DNA of 64,000 bases from Flavobacterium daemonense (GCF_007341385.1 NZ_VJYD01000019.1:1-64000); one strand, 5' to 3'; shown: positions 8,940 through 18,347, counted from the first letter of the stretch. The notes: generated by a model from the letters alone, not told the origin. Made by a program: numbers and translations.

Positions 8940-9731
8940 ATGAAACAAATCACTTCAGTACAAAATCCGTTTATAAAATCTTTGGTATTACTTCAGGAAA
9001 AATCCAAAGCCAGAAAACAAACTGGAACTTTTTTGATTGAAGGACAACGTGAAATTTCATTAGCCATAAAAGGCGGTTACGAAATTGAAACGGTTTTATT
9101 TTTACCCGAATTAGTTTCTGAAAACGAAATCAATAAACTGATTCGAAATTCAGTTCAATTAATCGAAATCAACAAAGACGTTTATCAAAAACTGGCTTAT
9201 CGCGATACTACTGAAGGTATTTTGGCTGTAGCCAAAACCAAATCGCTAAAACTATCCGATTTAAAATTATCTGAAAATCCGTTGATTCTTGTAGTTGAAT
9301 CTTTGGAAAAACCAGGAAATATTGGTGCTGTTTTACGTACTGCCGATGCTGCAAAATTGGATGCTGTTTTAATCGCTGATCCAAAAAGTGATTTATATAA
9401 CCCGAACATTGTCCGTTCCAGCGTTGGTTGCCTCTTTACCAATCAAATCGCAGTTGGAACATCTACAGAAATCATTGCTTTTTTAAAAGAAAACAAAATC
9501 AATTTCTACAGCGCAACTTTACAAAATTCGACTTCTTATCATACTCAAAACTTTACTGAACCGACGGCTTTGGTTGTCGGAACAGAAGCAACAGGCTTGA
9601 CCCAGCAATGGCGTGAAGCTGCAACGCAAAATATCATTATCCCAATGCAGGGCGAAATCGACAGCATGAACGTTTCGGTTGCTGCTGCAATTTTAATTTT
9701 CGAGGCCAAACGCCAAAGAGGATTCAATTAA
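8940..9731 (+). CDS. TrmH/SpoU family RNA 2'-O-methyltransferase
   Basis: 263 residues from the ATG at 8940. The N-terminal ~95 residues form a SpoU substrate-binding domain; the C-terminal SPOUT knot has its three motifs: ESLEKPGNIGAVLRTADA, a middle YNPNIVRSSVG, and IIPMQGEIDSMNVSVAAAI. It would transfer methyl from S-adenosylmethionine to a ribose in rRNA or tRNA; which nucleotide cannot be told from sequence. The start was chosen because promoter boxes overlap the longer TTG-initiated frame. Followed after 16 bp by the serine hydrolase gene. Confidence 0.9.
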   Translation: MKQITSVQNPFIKSLVLLQEKSKARKQTGTFLIEGQREISLAIKGGYEIETVLFLPELVSENEINKLIRNSVQLIEINKDVYQKLAYRDTTEGILAVAKTKSLKLSDLKLSENPLILVVESLEKPGNIGAVLRTADAAKLDAVLIADPKSDLYNPNIVRSSVGCLFTNQIAVGTSTEIIAFLKENKINFYSATLQNSTSYHTQNFTEPTALVVGTEATGLTQQWREAATQNIIIPMQGEIDSMNVSVAAAILIFEAKRQRGFN

Positions 9732-9747
9732 TTTTAAATTAAAAATC

Positions 9748-11289
9748 ATGAATTTTAAACTATCACTTTTAGCATTACTTTTCGGTTTTTCTGTTTCGGC
9801 ACAAATTACAAATCAGGAAGTTGATGAATTGGTAAACAGAACAATAAAAACATTTGATGTTCCTGGGATTGCAGTTGCGATTGTAAAAGACGGAAAAGTA
9901 GTTCTAGCCAAAGGTTATGGTGTAAAATCAATTAAAACACAAGAAAAAGTTGATGCCAATACCCTTTTCGGAATTGCATCAAACAGTAAAGCGTTTACCA
10001 CTGCAGCACTTGCAATGCTTGTAGACGAAGGTAAAATCAAATGGGATGACAAAGTCATTAAATATCTTCCGGATTTTAAAATGTCTGATGATTATGTTAC
10101 TCGTGAATTTACGATTCGTGATTTGCTGACACACAGAAGCGGACTTGGCCTTGGAGCCGGAGATTTGATGATCTGGCCTGACGGAAGCGATTTTAAAGCC
10201 CAGGATATCATTCATAATTTACGTTACTTAAAACCTGTTTCGAGCTTTAGAACAAAATACGATTATGACAATTTGATGTACATTATTGCAGGTGAAATTG
10301 TTCATGTTGTAAGCGGAAAAACTTGGGCAGATTTTGTCGAAGAACGCATCATGAAACCATTGGAAATGAACAACAGTGTGGCATCAATCAAACGCTTAAA
10401 AGATACTTCAAACGTCATTACGCCTCATGTTCCAATTGACGGAAAACTAAAAACAATAAAACGTTACGAAAACCAGCTTTTTGATGGCGCAGCCGGAATT
10501 TACTCAAGTGTAAACGATTTGAGCAAATGGGCGATTTTGCAGATCAATAACGGAAAATACAGCGATAACAAACAATTGTTTTCGGAAAAAGAACATGATG
10601 AAATGTGGCAATTGCAAACTATTATTCCGGCTAAAACCAGGCCTCCTTACAACACGCATTTTTCAGGCTATGGACTAGGATGGTTTTTAAGCGATGTGAA
10701 AGGATACAAACAAGCTTCGCATACAGGAGGTTTAGAAGGAAATGTTACGCAAACAACTTTGATTCCGGAAATTGGTTTAGGAATTATTGTTTTGACGAAT
10801 CAACAATCTGGAGCAGCCTTTAACGCAATTACAAACACAATAAAAGACAGTTACTTAGGCATTAAATCTGATGATTATGTGACCGTTTACAGCAACAGAA
10901 TGAAGGCCAACGAAGAAAAAGCCGATAAAGTTACTGACGAAGTTTGGGCCGTTGTTGCCAAAAACAAAAAAGACAAAATAAAAACTGATTTTTCTAAAAT
11001 TACAGGTACTTACAAGGACAATTGGTTTGGCGAAGTTACAATAACTGAGAAAAAAGGAAAACTGTATTTTGCTTCAAAACGCTCACCACAATTAGTCGGA
11101 GAAGTATTTTTCTACAAAGATGGCAACTACGTGGTAAAATGGAACAATGCTTTTTTTCATGCTGATGCTCACCTACTTTTTAAATATGATGAAAGCGGAA
11201 AAGCTACTAATCTAAAAATGCTTCCAATCTCGGAACTAACAGATTTTAGTTATGATTTTCAGGATTTGGATTTTTCGAAAATACAATAA
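9748..11289 (+). CDS. Secreted serine hydrolase, class C beta-lactamase/PBP4-like
   Basis: 513 residues with a Sec signal peptide (cleavage near SVSAQ, residue 19). The catalytic set of the beta-lactamase/transpeptidase-like fold is intact: S78-N-S-K81 (SxxK), Y173-D-N175 (YxN) and H325-T-G-G328 in place of KTG. A C-terminal beta domain (from about 400, DUF3471-like lipocalin fold) follows. Such proteins are usually peptidases or esterases and only rarely true beta-lactamases. Location: periplasm. It is 16 bp downstream of the RNA methyltransferase gene. Confidence 0.88.
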   Translation: MNFKLSLLALLFGFSVSAQITNQEVDELVNRTIKTFDVPGIAVAIVKDGKVVLAKGYGVKSIKTQEKVDANTLFGIASNSKAFTTAALAMLVDEGKIKWDDKVIKYLPDFKMSDDYVTREFTIRDLLTHRSGLGLGAGDLMIWPDGSDFKAQDIIHNLRYLKPVSSFRTKYDYDNLMYIIAGEIVHVVSGKTWADFVEERIMKPLEMNNSVASIKRLKDTSNVITPHVPIDGKLKTIKRYENQLFDGAAGIYSSVNDLSKWAILQINNGKYSDNKQLFSEKEHDEMWQLQTIIPAKTRPPYNTHFSGYGLGWFLSDVKGYKQASHTGGLEGNVTQTTLIPEIGLGIIVLTNQQSGAAFNAITNTIKDSYLGIKSDDYVTVYSNRMKANEEKADKVTDEVWAVVAKNKKDKIKTDFSKITGTYKDNWFGEVTITEKKGKLYFASKRSPQLVGEVFFYKDGNYVVKWNNAFFHADAHLLFKYDESGKATNLKMLPISELTDFSYDFQDLDFSKIQ

Positions 11290-11310
11290 AAACATATTTA
11301 GTGATTTAAT

Positions 11311-11339
11311 CTTTGTCAAAGTTTTAAACTTTGACAAAG
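11311..11339. repeat. 29-bp palindrome, CTTTGTCAAAG family
   Basis: CTTTGTCAAAG-TTTTAAA-CTTTGACAAAG is perfectly self-complementary at both ends. A near-identical copy lies at 38102-38132. It follows the serine hydrolase and could act as its terminator, though no T-tract follows. Confidence 0.8.
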
Positions 11340-11358
11340 ATATCACATAGCTTGTCTA

Positions 11359-11515
11359 GTCCCTACGGGACATTATATATCATTCATGTGTTTTTTTCTA
11401 CCAATATTTAACTCCTAAAAGAGCATTTCTTTATCAAACTCTTCAAAAAAAAATCTCGTAGAGATTTCATATTGGTAAACAAGCTTATATAGACTTTTTT
11501 TTGTCCCTTAAGGGC
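11359..11515. repeat. Diverged inverted pair of REP-like two-hairpin units
   Basis: Two copies of the repeat found beside the transposase at 53.6-54.1 kb, here tail to tail. The left unit is inverted: GTCCCTACGGGAC at 11359-11371, then CTACCAATATTTA and a weak hairpin at about 11411-11424. The right unit is direct: hairpin AAATCTC-GTA-GAGATTT at 11451-11467, then ATATTGGTAAAC, then GTCCCTTAAGGGC at 11503-11515. The stem sequences differ from the 54-kb copies but stay paired, and the TATTGGTA box is kept. The rest of the 366-bp gap (11290-11655) is AT-rich with no gene. Confidence 0.75.
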
Positions 11516-11655
11516 TATACAAATTCCAATAACCATTATGGATTTCTAAGATTTTTTTTTCTTCAAAAATCTAAAATCTAAAATCACAAATCAACAATCT
11601 AAAACCTTGCGTATATTCAAACTAATGCGTATTTTTAGTACTTGAATATGCCGTT

Positions 11656-13875
11656 ATGATAGAAATAGATATTGAGAAAGAAAACAAAGCGATTGCGCAG
11701 GAATACAAGGAATTACTTCGAATAAGTTATCAAACATTAACCCCCGCCGATAAAAAACTGATTCGGAAAGCTTTTGATGTAGCTGTTGATGCTCACAAAG
11801 AACAAAGACGCAAATCTGGAGAGGCGTATATATTTCATCCTATTGCAGTTGCAAAAATTGTTGCCTCAGAAATTGGTCTGGGCGCGACCTCTATCGCTGC
11901 GGCTTTATTGCACGATGTTGTCGAAGATACTCCCATGACAGTTGAAGAAATTGAGCGCTTATTCAATCCAAAAGTAGCTCAATTAGTTGAAGGTCTGACT
12001 AAAATTTCATTGGTTCAAAAAGACTTAAATGCATCAATGCAGGCCGAGAATTTTAGAAAAATGATCTTGACATTGAACGATGATGTACGTGTTATTTTGA
12101 TAAAACTCGCCGATCGTCTTCATAATATGCAGACCATGGATTCGATGGCAGAATATAAACAAACGAAAATTGCTTCGGAAACACTTTATATTTACGCTCC
12201 CCTTGCCCATCGTTTAGGACTTTATAATATCAAAACCAAATTAGAAGATTTAGGCTTAAAATATACTGAACCTACTGTTTACAATGATATTGTGAGCAAA
12301 ATCAGGGAAACTAAAGAGGAACAAGACGCTTATATCAAGGATATTTCAGATGTTTTGAAAAAATCTCTTGATGCTGAAAACATCGATTATATCATAAAAG
12401 GGCGTCCGAAATCTATTTATTCGATTCGCCGAAAAATGCGTGCTCAAAATGTGACTTTCGACGAAGTGTACGACAAATTTGCGCTTAGAATTGTCTATAA
12501 GTCTGATCCCCACGATGAGAAATTTATCGCTTGGAAAATATATTCGATCGTAACAGATCATTACAGACCAAGCCCGAGCCGTTTGCGTGACTGGATTTCA
12601 TCTCCAAAATCAACTGGTTATGAAGCACTTCACATTACCGTTATGGGACCAAAAGGCCGCTGGGTCGAAGTTCAGGTTCGAAGCGAGCGTATGGATGAAA
12701 TCGCCGAAAAAGGTTACGCTGCACATTATAAATACAAAAATGGCGCAACTGAGGAAAGCGGTCTTGATACTTGGCTGAATCTGCTTCGCGAAGCATTAGA
12801 AAGTCCAGAAACAAATGCCGTTGATTTTGTTGAGGATTTCAAAATGAATTTGTATTCAAAAGAAATCTTTGTATTTACGCCAAAGGGAGAAATAAAATCA
12901 CTGCCTAAAGGTGCGACTTCATTGGATTTTGCTTTTAGCATTCACTCTGAAATTGGGATCAAAACTAGAGGAACACGTGTAAATGGACGCCTTGTTCCGT
13001 TAAATCACGAATTAAAAAGCGGTGATCAAGTTGAAGTAATCACTTCTCCAAACCAAAAACCAACGGTAAACTGGTTGGAATATGTAACTACTTCACGTGC
13101 AAAGAACAAGATTAAAAACGTTTTAAACGAAAACACCAAAAAAATTGGCGAGGAAGGAAAAGAACTTCTTACCCGAAAACTAAAACATTTAAAAATTACG
13201 CTTAACGAACAAGTTACAAACGAGTTGGTTAACTTTTTTAAATTAAAAACGAGTTTAGATTTATTTTACAGAGTCGGAATTGGAGCGATTGAAAATCAGC
13301 AGTTAAAGGATTATGCGGCTCAAAAAAGCAATTCGTTTATCAATTTCTTCAAAAATAAAATCAAACGAAATAAAGATACAGCCGACGAGGATATTCATAA
13401 ACCAGTTATCAGCAGCAATTACGACATGCTGGTTTTTGGAACCGAACATGACAAACTGGATTATAAACTTTCGCAATGCTGTAATCCAATTCCGGGCGAC
13501 GATGTTTTTGGTTTCGTGACCATCAATGAAGGAATAAAAGTGCATAAAAAAGATTGCCCGAATGCCATTGGAATGCAGTCTAATTATGCATACCGAATTA
13601 TGAGTGCCAAATGGATTGACTCATCGCAAGAAGAATTCAAAGCGATCATCAATATTACGGGAATGGATGTTTTAGGACTTACAAACCAATTGACAAGGGT
13701 AATTTCGAACAATATGAGCGTGAATATTCAAAGTATTTCGCTAAGCACAGATGCTGGAATTTTTCACGGACAAATTGCGGTTATTGTGAAAAATAACACC
13801 ATTTTGAAAAAGATGATCAATGCAATCAAAAAGATTGATGGTGTTGATAAAGTGACTAGAGAATACCGAACATAA
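11656..13875 (+). CDS. Bifunctional (p)ppGpp synthetase/hydrolase (Rel/SpoT)
   Basis: 739 residues, the usual Rel/SpoT length. Domains in order: HD hydrolase (about 45-200, with intact LLHDVVEDT), synthetase (about 235-370, with GRPKSIYSIRRKM and STGYEALHIT), TGS (about 395-460, VFTPKGEIKSLPKGAT), a helical and zinc-finger-like region containing QCCNPIPGDDV near 605, and an ACT domain at the end. Both catalytic domains look intact, so it can make and degrade the stringent-response alarmone. Monocistronic by position, cytosolic, ribosome associated. Confidence 0.95.
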   Translation: MIEIDIEKENKAIAQEYKELLRISYQTLTPADKKLIRKAFDVAVDAHKEQRRKSGEAYIFHPIAVAKIVASEIGLGATSIAAALLHDVVEDTPMTVEEIERLFNPKVAQLVEGLTKISLVQKDLNASMQAENFRKMILTLNDDVRVILIKLADRLHNMQTMDSMAEYKQTKIASETLYIYAPLAHRLGLYNIKTKLEDLGLKYTEPTVYNDIVSKIRETKEEQDAYIKDISDVLKKSLDAENIDYIIKGRPKSIYSIRRKMRAQNVTFDEVYDKFALRIVYKSDPHDEKFIAWKIYSIVTDHYRPSPSRLRDWISSPKSTGYEALHITVMGPKGRWVEVQVRSERMDEIAEKGYAAHYKYKNGATEESGLDTWLNLLREALESPETNAVDFVEDFKMNLYSKEIFVFTPKGEIKSLPKGATSLDFAFSIHSEIGIKTRGTRVNGRLVPLNHELKSGDQVEVITSPNQKPTVNWLEYVTTSRAKNKIKNVLNENTKKIGEEGKELLTRKLKHLKITLNEQVTNELVNFFKLKTSLDLFYRVGIGAIENQQLKDYAAQKSNSFINFFKNKIKRNKDTADEDIHKPVISSNYDMLVFGTEHDKLDYKLSQCCNPIPGDDVFGFVTINEGIKVHKKDCPNAIGMQSNYAYRIMSAKWIDSSQEEFKAIINITGMDVLGLTNQLTRVISNNMSVNIQSISLSTDAGIFHGQIAVIVKNNTILKKMINAIKKIDGVDKVTREYRT

Positions 13876-13900
13876 ATAAGTCGAAAGTTTAAAGTAATTT

Positions 13901-14031
13901 AACACATAGAAACATAGATTTCTTTGTCGAAAAAGGCGTTTCACTTATATAAATAAACATAGACTATGTGTTAGAAACTAGTTTCTTTTTGCCTTCTTTT
14001 TTTTGAAATAAAAACTATGTTTCTATGTGTT
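13901..14031. repeat. Palindromic intergenic repeat, ACACATAGAAACATAG family (copy 1)
   Basis: Arms at about 13901-13920 and 14012-14031 (AACACATAGAAACATAG against CTATGTTTCTATGTGTT) pair with one mismatch. The core carries further CATAG and GAAAC words. A second copy with the same arms lies at 44966-45103. Confidence 0.85.
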
Positions 14032-14075
14032 TAAATAATTCTGCACAAAGAAAAAAATAGCTTAAATAATTATTT

Positions 14076-14618
14076 ATGGAAAATGAAAACCTAGAAATTC
14101 CTGAAATCAATTTTGATGAAAATGGCGAACTTATCATTGTCGCTTCTGAATCTTCTTCAAAAGATGATTTTGATTTTTTTCAGGGAAAGTCTTTCATTCA
14201 AAATAAAAAATTAAAAGAACGTTTTGCAAATTGCACAGAATGGATTGAATTCCCATCGACTCAGGAAATGTATAAAATCCTGAAAGGAATTGGAAATATT
14301 GATAACTTTTTGTCCACTTTTGACGGAGAACCTTTTGAAGGAATGACGGTTAGATTATTTAATCCGAAAACGAGATTGTGGAGCATTTATTGGTCAGATT
14401 CGAATACTGGAGTTTTAGATAAACCCGTAGTTGGTTCATTCGAAAATAATATTGGGCATTTTTTCTCAAAAGATGTTTTTGAAAGTAAAAATGTCCTTCA
14501 AGTTTTTCGTTGGGATGCCAGAGATCAAGACAATCCAATTTGGAGTCAGGCAATGTCTGATGACAACGGAAAAACATGGGAATGGAATTGGTACATGTAC
14601 ATGACAAAAAGCAAATAG
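14076..14618 (+). CDS. Conserved hypothetical protein, DUF1579-like
   Basis: 180 residues, acidic, with no signal peptide or membrane segment. The Trp-rich alternation (FDFFQGKSF, FNPKTRLWSIYW, GKTWEWNWYMYM) suggests a lipocalin-like beta-barrel of the DUF1579 kind seen in small proteins of unknown function. I do not recognise a catalytic motif. It stands alone between the Rel gene and the Fur-family gene, both in the same direction. Confidence 0.65.
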   Translation: MENENLEIPEINFDENGELIIVASESSSKDDFDFFQGKSFIQNKKLKERFANCTEWIEFPSTQEMYKILKGIGNIDNFLSTFDGEPFEGMTVRLFNPKTRLWSIYWSDSNTGVLDKPVVGSFENNIGHFFSKDVFESKNVLQVFRWDARDQDNPIWSQAMSDDNGKTWEWNWYMYMTKSK

Positions 14619-14788
14619 AAATTTGTTAATTTTATCGTAATTAAAAATATTTATGTTAATTAAGGTTTTTTAGATTCTCCAAAACATATCACCGCAAAAG
14701 CCCATAATTATTGAATTTGTGCTGCTCTAATATGATTTTGAACGTTAAACTTTAAAGCCGAAACTTTTATTGATTAAAAATAAAAAAT

Positions 14789-14796
14789 TATCTTTG
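14789..14796 (+). promoter_or_regulatory. -7 box TATCTTTG for the Fur-family gene
   Basis: A perfect TAnnTTTG box. The first in-frame ATG is only 7 bases beyond the final G, so the transcript would be leaderless or the protein starts at a later Met. Confidence 0.55.
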
Positions 14797-14802
14797 CCGG
14801 AT

Positions 14803-15261
14803 ATGACACTCATTTCAACTGACAACACTAAGAATCAAGAAATTGTAAAAAATGTTTTTACAATGTATCTTGAACAAAAAGGGCATCGCAAAACTCCTGA
14901 GCGATATGCTATACTTCAGGAAATTTACGATAGCGAAGAGCATTTTGATATTGAAAACTTATATATCAAAATGAAAAACAAAAACTACCGTGTGAGCAGA
15001 GCTACTTTGTACAACACGATCGAGTTATTGTTAGACTGCGCTTTGGTTAGAAAACATCAATTTGGACAAAATCAGGCTTATTACGAAAAATCATATTTTG
15101 ACAAACAGCATGATCACATCATCATGACTGATTCGGGAGAAGTTATTGAATTTTGCGATCCAAGAATTCAGACCATCAAAAAAACAATCGAAGAAATATT
15201 TGATATCGAAATTACGAATCATTCACTTTATTTCTACGGAAACAAAAAGCAAAAACAATAA
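14803..15261 (+). CDS. Fur family transcriptional regulator
   Basis: 152 residues from ATG 14803. The winged-helix DNA-binding half is clear ([16 protein letters not shown] and [14 protein letters not shown]); the dimerisation half has KQHDHIIM and VIEFCDPRI with the His/Asp/Glu metal ligands of the family. The CxxC pairs that bind structural zinc in many Fur proteins are absent (MTDSG stands where LxCxxCG is expected). Iron uptake or peroxide control is likely, but Fur, PerR and Zur cannot be told apart here. The TTG at 14770 is rejected because a promoter box lies inside that extension; Met at 14863 is an alternative start. purA follows after about 95 bp. Confidence 0.85.
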   Translation: MTLISTDNTKNQEIVKNVFTMYLEQKGHRKTPERYAILQEIYDSEEHFDIENLYIKMKNKNYRVSRATLYNTIELLLDCALVRKHQFGQNQAYYEKSYFDKQHDHIIMTDSGEVIEFCDPRIQTIKKTIEEIFDIEITNHSLYFYGNKKQKQ

Positions 15262-15356
15262 TCCCAAAAAGGAATTATTAAAAAATAAAAAAAAAGAAAA
15301 TTAACTACATTAATCAGTAGGGCAACTTAAATTGTCTCAACGCAAATTAAAACAGA

Positions 15357-16628
15357 ATGACCGTAGATTTATTACTAGGATTACAATGGGGAGATGAAGG
15401 TAAAGGAAAAATTGTTGACGTTCTTACCTCAAATTATGATATTATTGCACGTTTTCAAGGAGGACCAAACGCAGGACATACATTAGAATTTGACGGAATT
15501 AAGCACGTACTTAGAACGATTCCTTCTGGAATTTTCCACAAAGATTCAGTAAATATCATTGGTAATGGTGTTGTAATCGATCCTGTAGTTTTTCAAAAAG
15601 AAATTGAAGGTTTGCAGAAATTCAACCTTGACATCAAAAAGAAATTAATCATTTCTAGAAAAGCACATTTAATTTTACCAACGCACCGTTTGCTTGACGC
15701 AGCTTCTGAAGCATCAAAAGGAAAAGCAAAAATTGGTTCTACTCTTAAAGGAATTGGACCAACTTATATGGACAAAACGGGTAGAAACGGTTTGCGTGTT
15801 GGAGATATTGAATTAGAAGATTTTAAAGATCGTTACAGAGCTTTAGCTGACAAACATGAAGCTATGATTGCTTTTTACGATGTAAACATTCAATACAACT
15901 TAGCTGAACTTGAAAAAGAATTCTTCGAAGCTATTGAAGAATTGAAAAAATTAGATTTCATTGACAGTGAAGAATACATGAACCAAGCGCAAAAAGCGGG
16001 TAAATCTATTCTTTGTGAAGGTGCTCAAGGATCTTTATTAGATGTTGATTTTGGAACGTATCCTTTTGTAACTTCATCAAACACTACTGCAGCAGGAGCT
16101 TGTACAGGTTTAGGAATCGCTCCTAACAAAATCAAAGAAGTTTACGGAATTTTCAAAGCTTACGTGACTCGTGTTGGTAGCGGACCTTTCCCAACAGAAC
16201 TTTTTGACGAAGTTGGTGCTACAATGGCAAGAGTGGGTAACGAATTTGGATCTGTTACAGGAAGACAAAGACGTTGCGGATGGTTAGACTTAGTAGCTTT
16301 AAAATATGCTGTTCAAGTTAACGGAGTTACGCAGTTAATGATGATGAAAGGCGACGTTCTTTCTGGTTTTGAAACTTTGAAAGTTTGTACAGAATACAAC
16401 TATAAAGGACAAAATATTTCTCATTTCCCATACAACATTGAACCAGAAAATGTTACTCCGGTTTACAAAGAATTTAAAGGCTGGAAAGCTGACTTGACTG
16501 GATTGACAACTTATGATGAATTGCCAATTGAGCTAAAAGAATACATTGAGTTTATTGAAAAAGAAATCGAAGTGCCAATCAAAATTGTATCGGTTGGACC
16601 AGACAGAAAGCAAACAATAACAAAATAA
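15357..16628 (+). CDS. purA: Adenylosuccinate synthetase
   Basis: 423 residues, full length. The N-terminal GLQWGDEGKGKIVD holds the catalytic Asp and P-loop-like segment, followed by the GGPNAGHT and GNGVVIDP motifs and a C-terminal TGRQRRCGWLDLVALKYA. It joins IMP and aspartate using GTP, the first committed step to AMP. Cytosolic. Upstream lies the Fur-family gene, and a strong terminator closes the gene at 16637-16665. guaB, the GMP branch from the same IMP, is at 21.7 kb on the other strand. Confidence 0.97.
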   Translation: MTVDLLLGLQWGDEGKGKIVDVLTSNYDIIARFQGGPNAGHTLEFDGIKHVLRTIPSGIFHKDSVNIIGNGVVIDPVVFQKEIEGLQKFNLDIKKKLIISRKAHLILPTHRLLDAASEASKGKAKIGSTLKGIGPTYMDKTGRNGLRVGDIELEDFKDRYRALADKHEAMIAFYDVNIQYNLAELEKEFFEAIEELKKLDFIDSEEYMNQAQKAGKSILCEGAQGSLLDVDFGTYPFVTSSNTTAAGACTGLGIAPNKIKEVYGIFKAYVTRVGSGPFPTELFDEVGATMARVGNEFGSVTGRQRRCGWLDLVALKYAVQVNGVTQLMMMKGDVLSGFETLKVCTEYNYKGQNISHFPYNIEPENVTPVYKEFKGWKADLTGLTTYDELPIELKEYIEFIEKEIEVPIKIVSVGPDRKQTITK

Positions 16629-16636
16629 TACACTTT

Positions 16637-16665
16637 AAACGCTCTGATTATCAGAGCGTTTTTTT
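16637..16665 (+). terminator. Intrinsic terminator after purA
   Basis: AACGCTCTGA-TTA-TCAGAGCGTT hairpin followed by a run of seven or more T. Confidence 0.9.
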
Positions 16666-16682
16666 ATACAAATATTCACGCC

Positions 16683-17264
16683 ATGAAAAACCCAGAAATT
16701 AAAGTTACAGAAACGAAGTTATTATCAGACAATTGGTATATCCTGAACAAGGTTACTTTCAGTTACCAGAAAGAAAATGAAAAAATTCAGACGCATGTTC
16801 GTGAAGTTTATGACCGAGGAAACGGAGCAGGAATTTTACTTTACAATAGCACTAAAAAAACAGTCATTTTAACGAAACAATTTCGTTTGCCAACTTTCCT
16901 TAACGGAAATAAAACCGGAATGATGATCGAAGTTTGTGCTGGACTTTTGGACAAAGACAATCCTGAAACCGCAATCATTCGCGAAACCGAAGAAGAAACT
17001 GGATATAGAATCAGCAAGGTTCAAAAAGTGACTGAAACTTATATGTCGCCAGGCGCTGTTACTGAGATTTTATATCTTTTTGTTGCCGAATATGATGAAA
17101 GCATGAAAGTAAGCGAAGGTGGTGGATTGGCTTCGGAACAAGAAAATATTGAAGTTTTAGAATACACTTTTAATGAAGCGTATGCGATGATTGAATCTGG
17201 CGAAATTGTTGACGCTAAGACTATTATCTTGTTGCAACATGCTAAAATAAAAGGACTTATATAA
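16683..17264 (+). CDS. nudK: NUDIX hydrolase, GDP-mannose pyrophosphatase NudK-like
   Basis: 193 residues. The Nudix box is seen as a GLLDKDNPETAIIRETEEETGY segment near 85-107 (Gx5Ex7REUxEExGU pattern). The N-terminal half (LLSDNWYILNKVTF, HVREVYDRGNGAGILLYN) and TYMSPGAVTE match what I remember of E. coli NudK closely over the whole length. Expected to cleave GDP-mannose or related sugar nucleotides in the cytosol. It sits between the purA terminator and a promoter for the next gene, so it is probably transcribed alone or by read-through. Confidence 0.88.
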   Translation: MKNPEIKVTETKLLSDNWYILNKVTFSYQKENEKIQTHVREVYDRGNGAGILLYNSTKKTVILTKQFRLPTFLNGNKTGMMIEVCAGLLDKDNPETAIIRETEEETGYRISKVQKVTETYMSPGAVTEILYLFVAEYDESMKVSEGGGLASEQENIEVLEYTFNEAYAMIESGEIVDAKTIILLQHAKIKGLI

Positions 17265-17272
17265 TTATTTAG

Positions 17273-17280
17273 TACCTTTG
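17273..17280 (+). promoter_or_regulatory. -7 box TACCTTTG for the amidohydrolase gene
   Basis: Perfect TAnnTTTG box 60 bp upstream of the amidohydrolase ATG, giving a leader of about 55 nt. Confidence 0.55.
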
Positions 17281-17339
17281 GATCTATAAAAGTTTCATTT
17301 TCAGATTGTTAAACACAATCAAAACTAAAATAGATCAAG

Positions 17340-18245
17340 ATGAAAAAAGCTATACTCTTATATTTAATCCCTATTTTATTTTTTCAAAGTGCAATATCAC
17401 AAAACAGAAAGATAATTGATGTGCATTTCCATACTCGTTCTGCGGGAGATTACGGAAAGATTCCTCCTCCAAATCCAATAACGGGAAAAGCTCCAAAGGC
17501 AGACAATAATGATATGATCTTAAACAGCAACCTTGAATTGCTTAGAAAATATAATGTTGTAAAAGCAATTTGCTCCGGAACGCTAAAAAGAAATGCAGAT
17601 TTTATTTCAAAAGATCCTTCAAGATTTATAAGTTCTTTAGAGTATCCGGATCATCAAAACAACGCTTTGCCGGATACTTTAGCCTTTAAAAAATTATGCG
17701 AAGAGCATAAAATCTCCGCCTTTGGAGAACTTGGCTTACAATATGAAGGAGAACTTTTGAATGATAAAAAATACGAACCTTATTTAGCAATTTGTGAGAA
17801 ATTTGGAATTCCAGTTGCAATACATACCGGAATCGCAGGTCCAAATACACCATATACTTGTTGTCCTAATTTCAGAATTGAAGCTGGAAAACCATTACTT
17901 TTAGAACCAGTTCTTCTAAAACATCCGAAATTAAAAATTCAATTAATGCACATGGGGTTTCCTTTTTTAGAAGACACCAAAGCTTTAATGGTTGTATTTC
18001 CGCAAGTTTACGTCGATATATCTGCTGTTGATTGGCTAGTTCCGAAAGAGGAATTCTACAGCTACCTAAAAGCTCTAATTACTGCCGGATTCGAAGACAG
18101 AATTATGTATGGTTCTGACCAAATGATATGGGAAGATGGAATTCCTCTAAGCATTAAAAATGTAGAAGAAGCACCTTTTTTAAATGATGCTCAAAAGGAT
18201 AAAATATTCTATAAAAATGCTTCTGGATTCTTTAATATTCAATAA
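17340..18245 (+). CDS. Secreted amidohydrolase 2 family metal-dependent hydrolase
   Basis: 301 residues with a signal peptide (cleavage near AISQ, residue 20). The TIM-barrel metal ligands are visible: DVHFHTR (HxH) near 27, IHTG near 160, QLMHMGFP near 200 and GSDQMIW near 259. This is the amidohydrolase-2 (COG2159-like) fold; substrates range from decarboxylation of aromatics to lactone hydrolysis and cannot be chosen here. The CPxxxxE-type loop near TPYTCCPNFR is distinctive. Periplasmic location inferred from the signal peptide. Confidence 0.82.
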   Translation: MKKAILLYLIPILFFQSAISQNRKIIDVHFHTRSAGDYGKIPPPNPITGKAPKADNNDMILNSNLELLRKYNVVKAICSGTLKRNADFISKDPSRFISSLEYPDHQNNALPDTLAFKKLCEEHKISAFGELGLQYEGELLNDKKYEPYLAICEKFGIPVAIHTGIAGPNTPYTCCPNFRIEAGKPLLLEPVLLKHPKLKIQLMHMGFPFLEDTKALMVVFPQVYVDISAVDWLVPKEEFYSYLKALITAGFEDRIMYGSDQMIWEDGIPLSIKNVEEAPFLNDAQKDKIFYKNASGFFNIQ

Positions 18246-18347
18246 TGAATAGCCAAAGTCAAAACTATTATTGCACTACAATATCATAAAAGCAAAAGAA
18301 TAAATTTAGATTTAAAACTTCGAATTTGCTTTTTATAAATGCAAAGT

